Below, piece by piece: positions 17,944 to 24,688 of a stretch of DNA of 64,000 nt. This DNA comes from DATHZQ01 sp965216945 (GTDB taxonomy: Bacteria > Actinomycetota > Acidimicrobiia > Spongiisociales > UBA5794). The notes under the pieces are model-generated. The model did not search any database. It saw nothing but the letters and a program-made list of their open reading frames with translations, and was not told the DNA's origin. Positions within the stretch are counted from its first letter, which is position 1, and each line of letters begins with the position of its first letter. The stretch lies in contig CBDCGU010000003.1 in assembly GCA_965216945.1 (NCBI GenBank), positions 1,240,001 to 1,304,000 of the forward strand, read 5' to 3'. A program made the translations under genes and the position numbers.

Positions 17944-18782
17944 GCCGCCACACCGGATGTCGCGTAGACCGCGCCATCGGTCCACACCACGATGGCTCCA
18001 TCGATCCACTCCTGGCGTGACGCCCAGGCGAGACCGTCGACACCGAGGATGAGCACCGCCTTCGCACCGGCCTCGGCCAGGGTGGCAGTGCGAGCAATCA
18101 CCGTCGCGCTCTGAACGGGGGTGTCGGCCGGAGCACCGATGCGTGGATCGATGAGGTGGTGCGCCTCTGCGCCGGCGACGCGCCAGCGCCGGCGAGCCCG
18201 CGAGCTCGTTGCCAGAGCGCCGACCCCCAGCTCGACCGTGGCGATCGTCTCCCCCGACGGACCCTCGACCTCGATCCTGCAATCCGGGTGAGCCGAGGCG
18301 ACGTCGCCACCGGCGGACACGATGGAGCCGAGACCCATGGCGACGGCTCGATCCGCCGCCCAGCCCTTGGCGACTCCGCCCACGTCCAGACGCACACCTT
18401 GCGACCGCCGCAGTCGCCGCCCTTCCACCCGCCACGCCGGTCTCTGCGATCGTGCGGACGGTCGGGCCGGGAGGTCGGTCACGTCGTCGAAGGTGCGGTC
18501 GTACCCCCAACGAATGACCTCGTCGCCGACACCGACATCTACCAGCCCGCCGGTGCGCCGGTGTGCGTCCTCACCTGCTCGCAGAATGGCCGCCAGGATC
18601 GGGGACAGCTCGTGGGTCACGTCGTGTGACGTGTTGATGCGGCTCAACTCGCTGCCGGGGCGGAAGCGGCTGCACACACTCTCCACCTCCTCGAACCACT
18701 CTCGAGTGGCCTCGATCCCATCCGCACCTTCGGCAGTGACCGACACCGTCGTGCCCATCGCAGAAAACGTTCCCGCGATCAC
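17940..18782 (-). CDS. apbE: FAD:protein FMN transferase
   Basis: A 280-residue ApbE-family enzyme that links FMN to Ser/Thr of partner proteins outside the cytoplasm, or acts as an FAD pyrophosphatase. The visible motifs are the N-terminal AMGTTVSV, the flavin-binding DVGGVAKGWAADRAV, SAGGDVAS, and the C-terminal HHLIDPRIG, which carries the Mg-binding region. No lipobox or signal peptide is seen, and the protein begins directly with MIAGTFSAMGT. It is coupled by 4-base overlaps to genes on both sides. No classic S/T-G-A-S/T flavinylation target was seen in the neighbours, so its substrate lies elsewhere or uses a different motif. Confidence 0.9.
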   Translation of the reverse strand: MIAGTFSAMGTTVSVTAEGADGIEATREWFEEVESVCSRFRPGSELSRINTSHDVTHELSPILAAILRAGEDAHRRTGGLVDVGVGDEVIRWGYDRTFDDVTDLPARPSARSQRPAWRVEGRRLRRSQGVRLDVGGVAKGWAADRAVAMGLGSIVSAGGDVASAHPDCRIEVEGPSGETIATVELGVGALATSSRARRRWRVAGAEAHHLIDPRIGAPADTPVQSATVIARTATLAEAGAKAVLILGVDGLAWASRQEWIDGAIVVWTDGAVYATSGVAA

Positions 18783-19123
18783 GAGCCACCGCTCCGCTTG
18801 GTGGTGGGCGCAGGCGCCGCCGGGGAGGTCGCGGGAGCAGACTGCGTCACCACTACCCGCCGTACATCGGGTTCGGCTTGCGGTGCGGGCGTGAAGCGCA
18901 GGATGACGAGGCCATCCTCGGGAAGCACGGGCATCTCAGAGGGCGGTACGACGGGGGCACGGGGAGCGGGGCCGGGGGGCTCCGGCACGGCGATCATGTC
19001 GACGGGCTGTGCACTCGGGGCCCCAAGCGCTCTGGCCACGATCGCGGTGGCCCAGGTGACCGCGACGGCGGTCCACACCGCGATGCGCCGGCGGCGCTGT
19101 TGAGGAAAACGCTTGCGAATCAC
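18779..19123 (-). CDS. small membrane-anchored Pro/Ala-rich protein
   Basis: A 114-residue protein with a basic start (MIRKRFPQQRRRR), one membrane helix at about 14-33 and a Pro/Ala-rich outside segment. In that segment a short ordered stretch (MPVLPEDGLVILRFTPAP) is the only likely structure. No cysteine, His pair or cofactor motif is present. It overlaps both neighbours by 4 bases, so it is co-translated with apbE and the redox proteins and is probably a scaffold or assembly subunit of that membrane complex. The function is not recognised; being a real gene is supported by position and topology. Confidence 0.6.
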   Translation of the reverse strand: MIRKRFPQQRRRRIAVWTAVAVTWATAIVARALGAPSAQPVDMIAVPEPPGPAPRAPVVPPSEMPVLPEDGLVILRFTPAPQAEPDVRRVVVTQSAPATSPAAPAPTTKRSGGS

Positions 19124-19473
19124 GGCACTGCGTCGCCTTCGTCAGCGATCCGCAAGACAGCGCCGTGCTCGATCAGCACGGCCACGACGGCGGGAGGAAG
19201 CTGCTCTACGAGGATTGATCTCTCCACAAACTCCGTATGCCCGTTGACCGCAAGCACGTCGGACACGGCCGCCGGCAATCCTTCGACGACGGCGGGCTGT
19301 GGCTTCAGCGCCGGTCCTTCGGCCTGCTCGGCCGGACGCTGGGCCGGCGCCGACGCCTCGGCAACGACCGGCGCCACCGGCTCCGCTACGTCAGCGGCCC
19401 GCCCGCCGTTGAGGAGGGCGAAGGCGGCAACGAGACTCACCGCGGCCACCGGGATCTCCCACCGTCGCATCAT
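19120..19473 (-). CDS. small exported protein of the apbE operon
   Basis: A 117-residue protein with a short N-terminal hydrophobic segment (residues 7-21) and an Ala/Pro/Glu-rich linker. A C-terminal folded part at about 65-115 contains LPAAVSDVLAVNGHTEFVER and LPPAVVAVLIEHGAVLRI, two similar helix-strand units that look like an internal duplication. No redox-active Cys or flavin site is visible. It is translationally coupled on both sides by ATGA-type overlaps. The family was not recognised; it probably belongs to the same envelope complex as the haem protein and ApbE. Confidence 0.6.
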   Translation of the reverse strand: MMRRWEIPVAAVSLVAAFALLNGGRAADVAEPVAPVVAEASAPAQRPAEQAEGPALKPQPAVVEGLPAAVSDVLAVNGHTEFVERSILVEQLPPAVVAVLIEHGAVLRIADEGDAVP

Positions 19474-20018
19474 CCGTCATCCTCGTCGTGTTCCTCCTCG
19501 TCGTGCTCCTCGTCGTCGTCGTCCTCGTCGTCGTGGTCCTCGTCGTCGTGAGCTGCGGCGTCGTTGCCGGCGGGATTTGCCGTCGCGGGTGCGGCTTCGA
19601 TGACGGTTTCGACGATCACAATGGGCTCCGGCATGGGAGCGTCTGCCAGCGGCAACCCGGCCTCGAGGCAGATCGGGCGCAAGGCATCGAGCGCGGCTTG
19701 CTCGAGCTCGGTGATCTCCCCGGAGGCCTCGCGAGCCACGAGCTCCGCACCATCGGGGCCGCAAGCCGTCACGATGTCCGCGTCATCGGTGTCCGCGTCA
19801 TCGGTGTCCGCGATCGGAGGCGACGTCACCGGCGGAGCGGTGATCGTCGTCGCATCGACGATGGCACCGGCCACCCGGGCGCTCTCGTCCGATCGCACCC
19901 CGTCATCGATGCGGTCGCGGTCGTCCAGGATGGCCGTCGAGGCCAGCACGAGCGCCGGAATGGCGAGAATGCCGACGACGAGCCCGCCGACCGCAGCCCG
20001 CTGGCTGATGTTCCTCAT
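19470..20018 (-). CDS. membrane-anchored protein with Asp/Glu/His-rich tail
   Basis: A 182-residue protein and first gene of the five-gene redox operon. The ATG at 20018 follows a strong GAGGAGGTG ribosome site, which rules out the longer frame. A membrane helix or uncleaved signal lies at 9-30. The middle has two cysteines (TACGPDGAEL and RPICLEAGLPL) around a helical stretch. The last 25 residues are almost entirely Asp, Glu and His, ending HDEDDG. Such tails bind divalent metals such as Ca, Zn or Ni, or iron, weakly. A 15-base tandem repeat at about 19777-19815 encodes D-T-D-D-A twice. The gene is divergent from the GTPase pair. Its role is unknown. Confidence 0.65.
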   Translation of the reverse strand: MRNISQRAAVGGLVVGILAIPALVLASTAILDDRDRIDDGVRSDESARVAGAIVDATTITAPPVTSPPIADTDDADTDDADIVTACGPDGAELVAREASGEITELEQAALDALRPICLEAGLPLADAPMPEPIVIVETVIEAAPATANPAGNDAAAHDDEDHDDEDDDDEEHDEEEHDEDDG

Positions 20019-20126
20019 GAGCACCTCCTCGATGGCTTCCTGGTGCCAGGATCGGGCGAGACCCGTTAGCCCGGGGATAAGCCAGAGTGAGACCCAGGCT
20101 GCGAGCCTCCTAGGCTGCGCCCCGAA

Positions 20127-21812
20127 ATGCCCCAAGACGCCGCACGGACCCTCGCCCGGCTCGAAGTGCTGCACGGCTTGCTGGTCGACCTCCCGCCAGG
20201 ACCCCTCCTCGACGGCACCGAGGACGGTCTGCGTGCGCGCCGCCGGCTTGTCGATCAGATCGACGACTACATCATCCCCAGGCTTCGCCACCTCGACGCA
20301 GCGCTGCTCGTGGGCATCGGCGGCTCGACGGGCGCCGGGAAGTCGACCATCACGAACTCACTCGTCGGCGCCAACGTGAGCGCCACCGGGCTGCTGCGTC
20401 CGACGACACGATCGCCTGTGCTGCTCTGCCACCCGGACGACTACCCGTGGTTCCTCGAAGGCGACGTCCTGCCCGACATGCCCCGCAGCACAGGGTCGGG
20501 CCGGCAAGGGGTCGCTTTGGCGATCCACCAAAGCGACCGGCTCGTGGCCGGAATGGCGATCCTCGACACACCCGACATCGACTCCGTCGAAGTCGCCAAC
20601 CACCAGCTCGCCGCCCAGCTGCTGGGCGCGGCTGATCTGTGGCTGTTCGTGACCACCGCCGCCCGCTATGCGGATGCGGTGCCGTGGGACTACCTGCGGA
20701 CCGCACGCGAGCGCAGCACCGGGCTCGCCATCGTGATCAACCGGATCCCGCCCGGTGCCGCCGGCGAGATCGCCGCCCACTTCGAGTCGATGCTGCAGGA
20801 GCAGCGGCTTGGCGGGACTCCCGTCTTCACGATCGACGAGGTGGCGCTGGACGAAGGCCGTATCGGCGACGCTTCGATCGCCGAGCTGCGCAACTGGATC
20901 AACGGCCTCGCCGCCGATGCCGAACGGCGCGACGCCCTGGTACGCAGCACGATCAGCGGAGCGATCGCGTCGATCCCCGATCGCGTCGAGCGCATCGCGG
21001 TTGCCGTCGACCGGCAGGCGGCAACCGTTGCTGCGCTGGCCACCATCGCCGAACAGCATTTCGAGGATGCGCTCGCCACGGTGGAGCGCCGGCTCGACGG
21101 GGGCACGCTGCTGCGCTCCGAGGTGTTGTCGTCGTGGCAGGACTTCGTTGGAACGGGCCAGTTCGTACAAACGCTCCAGTCGGGAGTGTCCCGGGTTCGC
21201 GACCGCGTGCGCAGCATGGTCACGGGCAAACCCACCGCCGCCAGCGAGATGCACGGCGAGGTGAGGTCGAGTCTTGCGGCCGCGATCATCGCAGCGGCGG
21301 ACCGCGCCGCCGACAGCACGGTCGAGGCCTGGGACCGTTCGCCGGCCGGGCATGTCGTTCTGGGTGCGGACGCACGCATCCTGGCGAGGGTCGGGCCGGA
21401 GCTGGCGGCGCACACCGATGCCGAGATCCTCCAATGGCAGGACTACGTCCTTGGCCTGGTGCGGCAACAGGCCGAGGGCAAACGGCTGGCGGCGCGAACG
21501 ATCTCGCTGGGGATCAACTCGATCGGCGTGACGCTGATGGTGGTCCTGTTCGCCCAGACCGGGGGAATCACCGGCGGCGAGGTGGCCGTCGCGGGGGGAA
21601 CCGCCACGCTCAGCCAGGCGCTCTTGACGGCGATCTTCGGGGAGAATGCCGTACGGGACCTGGCTCGCCAGGCGCGACAGGACCTCACGGCCCGGATCAA
21701 GCGCCTGCTCGATGGCGAAGCCGACCGCTTCCACTCGCGGCTTGCGGCGATGCCGACGCAAGACAACGCACAGGCGTTGCGAGAGGCCGCGGCGGCGGTG
21801 GGTGCGCCGTGA
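20127..21812 (+). CDS. YfjP-like/dynamin-related membrane GTPase
   Basis: A 561-residue GTPase. The G1 P-loop is GGSTGAGKS at 65-73, followed by a switch region (LLRPTTRSPVLL), G3 as ILDTPDIDS and a G4-like VINRIP. The C-terminal half is helical, with a hydrophobic pair around 450-500 (GINSIGVTLMVVLFAQTGGI) that could insert in the membrane. It overlaps the next GTPase gene by 4 bases (GTGA). Adjacent GTPase pairs of this kind occur in actinobacteria, and dynamin-like pairs act in membrane remodelling or septation. The exact role here is not known. It is divergent from the apbE operon across 108 bases. Confidence 0.8.
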   Translation: MPQDAARTLARLEVLHGLLVDLPPGPLLDGTEDGLRARRRLVDQIDDYIIPRLRHLDAALLVGIGGSTGAGKSTITNSLVGANVSATGLLRPTTRSPVLLCHPDDYPWFLEGDVLPDMPRSTGSGRQGVALAIHQSDRLVAGMAILDTPDIDSVEVANHQLAAQLLGAADLWLFVTTAARYADAVPWDYLRTARERSTGLAIVINRIPPGAAGEIAAHFESMLQEQRLGGTPVFTIDEVALDEGRIGDASIAELRNWINGLAADAERRDALVRSTISGAIASIPDRVERIAVAVDRQAATVAALATIAEQHFEDALATVERRLDGGTLLRSEVLSSWQDFVGTGQFVQTLQSGVSRVRDRVRSMVTGKPTAASEMHGEVRSSLAAAIIAAADRAADSTVEAWDRSPAGHVVLGADARILARVGPELAAHTDAEILQWQDYVLGLVRQQAEGKRLAARTISLGINSIGVTLMVVLFAQTGGITGGEVAVAGGTATLSQALLTAIFGENAVRDLARQARQDLTARIKRLLDGEADRFHSRLAAMPTQDNAQALREAAAAVGAP

Positions 21813-23395
21813 GCGCACCGTCGACCGAGCTGATCGAGCGGGTGCAGGCGTTGCGAGCCGTAGTTCTCGACGGGGGCGATGTCTTCCCCCACGATCCCCT
21901 GCAGGAGGCCGCCCACGTGGTGGGCCGCGCCGAAGCACGGCTTCGACATGGCACCGCGTTCACCGTCGTCGCGCTCGCCGGCGCCACCGGCAGCGGCAAG
22001 TCCTCGCTCTTCAATGCGCTCGTGGGGGAGCCGGTCTCTCCCGTCGGGGTCACCCGCCCCACGACGGATCGCGTGCGAGCCGCGGTGTTCGGCCCGCATT
22101 CGCCCGACTCCCTGCTGCAATGGCTCGAGGTGCGCCACCGCCACGGTGCGAGCGCAAGGGGGCTCGACGGGTTGGTGTTGCTCGACCTGCCCGACCACGA
22201 TTCGATCGAGACGCACCACCGTCTGGAGGTGGATCGGCTCGTGGAACTGGTGGACCTCATGGTGTGGGTGCTCGACCCGCAGAAGTATGCGGATGAGGCG
22301 TTGCACGCCCGCTATCTCACGCCATTGTCCGACCACGCCGGTTCCATGCTGTTCGTCCTCAACCAGTCCGACCTCGTGTCGCCCGGAGACCGGCGACGCT
22401 GGATCGACCATGCGACAAGCTTGCTGCACGACGATGGAATCGAATCGCCTGAGGTGCTCGCCGTGTCGGCAGTGACGGGCGACGGAATCCCCGGGCTGCG
22501 GGGCATCCTCGAGCAACGGATCGAGTCCAGGGAGGCTGCACTGGCACGGCTCGACGCCGACCTGCGGAAGGTGGCGGGGGCACTCGGCCCTGTTCCCGAG
22601 GTCGGCGACTCCGCACCTGCGCTCCGCAAGCGGTTGGATCGGGAGATTGGTGAGGCCGCGGGTGCAGACATCGTGGCGGACGCGGTGGCCGCTGGATATC
22701 GATTCGATGCGACCCGTCGCACGGGGTGGCCCTTTGCGCGGTGGTTGCTGCGTTTCCGCCGGCACCCGCTGCGAGCACTGCGGCCGACCGCACCCCCCAC
22801 CGACGCTGACGGCCCTGCCAAGCCGACGGCGATCCCGATCGACGAATCGCGGCTCGATTTGGCGATACACAGCTATGCGGACGGCCGCACGCCCGGCGCC
22901 GACCCACGGTGGTCGCGCCGCGCCCGAGCTGCCGCAACGAGCCGTCGCAGCGACCTCCCCGCCGTGCTCGGCGATGCGGTACAGACCGCGGCGCGGGAGT
23001 CGATCGCACCGCCGCGTTGGTGGAACGCGGTGGCGTGGTTGCAGCGAGTGTTTGCCACGATCGCGGTAGCCGGTGCGGTGTGGCTAGCCCTCCTGCTGGT
23101 GCTGGAGTACTTGCGAGTCCCAACCGAAGATCTCACGCCCGACGTCGGTAGCTGGCCGGTGCCGACCCTGCTCCTCTTAGCCGGCGGCCTGGCCGGGGTG
23201 GTCACGGCCCTCGTGGCCAGGGTCATTGCGGCGGTGGGAGCCAACCGCCGCGCACGACGATCGGTGGCTGCACTCCATGCGAAGATCCGGGAGGCTGCTG
23301 AGATCCACGTGGTCGCCCCCCTCGACACCGAGGTAGCCACCTGGGCGGAGCTGGCGCATCAGCTCGACGTGGCCGCCGGCACGAGCCCGAGCTGA
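21809..23395 (+). CDS. second YfjP-like membrane GTPase
   Basis: A 528-residue GTPase. The GTG at 21809 overlaps the upstream stop. G1 is GATGSGKS at 58-65, the switch region is VGVTRPTTDRVRA, G3 is DLPDHDS and G4 is LNQSDLV, the standard N-x-x-D-type GTP specificity. The C-terminal half has two clear membrane helices (AVWLALLLVLEYL and PTLLLLAGGLAGVVTALV) and then a basic helix. Its partner lacks a standard N-K-x-D motif while this one has it, so the pair probably forms an unequal heterodimer at the membrane. It resembles Era/EngA-type GTPases in the G domain only. Confidence 0.82.
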   Translation: MSAPSTELIERVQALRAVVLDGGDVFPHDPLQEAAHVVGRAEARLRHGTAFTVVALAGATGSGKSSLFNALVGEPVSPVGVTRPTTDRVRAAVFGPHSPDSLLQWLEVRHRHGASARGLDGLVLLDLPDHDSIETHHRLEVDRLVELVDLMVWVLDPQKYADEALHARYLTPLSDHAGSMLFVLNQSDLVSPGDRRRWIDHATSLLHDDGIESPEVLAVSAVTGDGIPGLRGILEQRIESREAALARLDADLRKVAGALGPVPEVGDSAPALRKRLDREIGEAAGADIVADAVAAGYRFDATRRTGWPFARWLLRFRRHPLRALRPTAPPTDADGPAKPTAIPIDESRLDLAIHSYADGRTPGADPRWSRRARAAATSRRSDLPAVLGDAVQTAARESIAPPRWWNAVAWLQRVFATIAVAGAVWLALLLVLEYLRVPTEDLTPDVGSWPVPTLLLLAGGLAGVVTALVARVIAAVGANRRARRSVAALHAKIREAAEIHVVAPLDTEVATWAELAHQLDVAAGTSPS

Positions 23396-23510
23396 CGTTC
23401 TGCCTACCGGCGGCTCGTGCTCGATACGACAACCCCCGGTTGCCGGACGAGTCCCCCTCACGAGCCCCACGAATCGCCGGCCGGGAGGTCGTGCCGCTCG
23501 TTGCCTGCCT

Positions 23511-23984
23511 TCAGACGATGAGCCAGTCGGTTTGCACGGACTGGTCCCCACCGAGGTCACAGCGCAGGCTGATCGGTCCGGTGGGCACGTCGTGGAAGGT
23601 GAAGCGGCCGAGCGAATCACTCTCGGTGGTCTGCCGTTCGGTGCCAAAGCGCAACTCGATGGTCGCTCTCTGCGGCGGCACCAATTGCCCGACGATGCGC
23701 CGCGAGTCCTCGTCGACCACCGCCACCTCGATCTCGACGCCTGGAGCGCGGAACGTCACCTGACGCGTCTCGCTCTCCGACCGCACACCGGCCAGCTCCT
23801 CGGTGGCGGAGTCGTACACCAGCTCGGCGAGCTCAGCATCGATGTTGCGCCACCCGAACCCGGCCTTGGCGAACTCCGTCACGGCAGCCGGGACCGGATC
23901 GACGGCATCGAGCACTTCGCCGAGAACCTCGATCAACCCTTGGTCGTCCATCTCCTCGTAATCCACGTGGTTGTGATTTGTCAT
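23511..23984 (-). CDS. small beta-rich protein in the CHAT/sigma operon
   Basis: A 157-residue soluble acidic protein. Residues 5-65 are helical (DDQGLIEVLGEVLDAVDPV), and residues 70-157 form an immunoglobulin-like/carboxypeptidase-regulatory-like sandwich with the phrase SDSLGRFTFHDVPTGPISLRC. There is no signal, membrane helix or active-site motif. It begins 10 bases after the sigma factor stop, so it is co-translated with that gene, and it lies in an operon headed by the CHAT protease. Position makes it a candidate sigma-binding protein or protease substrate, as Csx30 is in type III-E systems, but no sequence similarity to Csx30 is claimed. The function is inferred only. Confidence 0.7.
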   Translation of the reverse strand: MTNHNHVDYEEMDDQGLIEVLGEVLDAVDPVPAAVTEFAKAGFGWRNIDAELAELVYDSATEELAGVRSESETRQVTFRAPGVEIEVAVVDEDSRRIVGQLVPPQRATIELRFGTERQTTESDSLGRFTFHDVPTGPISLRCDLGGDQSVQTDWLIV

Positions 23985-23994
23985 GCTGGCCCCT

Positions 23995-24654
23995 TCACGT
24001 CGGTGACTGGTCCCCGGCCACCAGGAACCGGCGAAGCTTGTCGAGGCATCGAGCGCGGGTAGGGCCAATGCTGCCCTTGGGCCGCCCGATGAGCTCTGCA
24101 ATCGTGTCGTAGTCGAGCGGAGGATCCGCCGTGACCAGACGCAGCAGCCTCTGGCACGGACTGTCGAGATTGCGGAAGGCGCCGAGCACCTCGAGGCGCT
24201 GCTCCTGTGCAAGCAGGTCGGAATCGACCGCCGGGAGAGCAACATCCTCCGTGTCGTACTCGAAATCTGACGGGATCATTCGCTTCTGTGCCTTGGCGAG
24301 ACGCAACGACTCGTTGCGAGCCGTCGTCGCAAGCCACGCCGGCAGACGGTCTGCATCGCGGATGCGATCCAGGTTCTCCACCAACTTGAGCCAGACGGTC
24401 TGGGCCACATCACTGGCGGTGGCATTGTCCAGCCTGTAGCTGCGAACCACGGACCACACCAATCGCTCATAGCGATCGACGATCTCGTTCCAGGCTGCGG
24501 CTTCGCCGGCCAGGGCTGCCGCCACCAATTCGGTGGGCGTCATGTCCTTCATCGCCGCCAAAGCTAGAGCCTGATCGTCGGTGTGGTCCATTGCTGCGAC
24601 CTCCGGCGTCCGGCACTCATCAGAAAAGAGACGCCGGCCATCGCTCTGATACAT
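23995..24654 (-). CDS. ECF-type sigma factor of the CHAT locus
   Basis: A 219-residue sigma-70-family factor. Region 2 covers about 50-125: EIVDRYERLVWSVVRSYRLD, the SDVAQTVWLKLVENLDRI segment, and RLPAWLATTARNESLRLAK. Region 4 covers about 150-210, with LLRLVTADPPLDYDTIAELIGRPKGSIGPTRARCLDKL as the recognition helix-turn-helix. ATG 24654 and ATG 24591 are both possible starts; the sigma fold begins after the second. It lies 34 bases after the CHAT-protease gene and 10 bases before the small beta-rich gene. No membrane anti-sigma follows, unlike the other sigma genes here, so control is probably by the protease or the small protein. Confidence 0.9.
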   Translation of the reverse strand: MYQSDGRRLFSDECRTPEVAAMDHTDDQALALAAMKDMTPTELVAAALAGEAAAWNEIVDRYERLVWSVVRSYRLDNATASDVAQTVWLKLVENLDRIRDADRLPAWLATTARNESLRLAKAQKRMIPSDFEYDTEDVALPAVDSDLLAQEQRLEVLGAFRNLDSPCQRLLRLVTADPPLDYDTIAELIGRPKGSIGPTRARCLDKLRRFLVAGDQSPT

Positions 24655-24688
24655 GGATTCTCACCGAACCGCAGCCGTGCCTGTCACC

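Noticed and set aside
18779..19473. Idea that the two small apbE-operon genes are one frameshifted gene
   Set aside because: Each has its own N-terminal membrane segment and its own stop/start overlap, so two genes fit better.
19478..19550. Possible simple-sequence or CRISPR-like repeat of TCG/TCC units
   Set aside because: It is the coding sequence of the acidic tail of the 19470-20018 protein, not an independent repeat array.
20639..21808. Upstream in-frame extension of the second GTPase gene
   Set aside because: The extension is in a shadow frame of the first GTPase; the GTG at 21809 overlapping the stop is the natural start.
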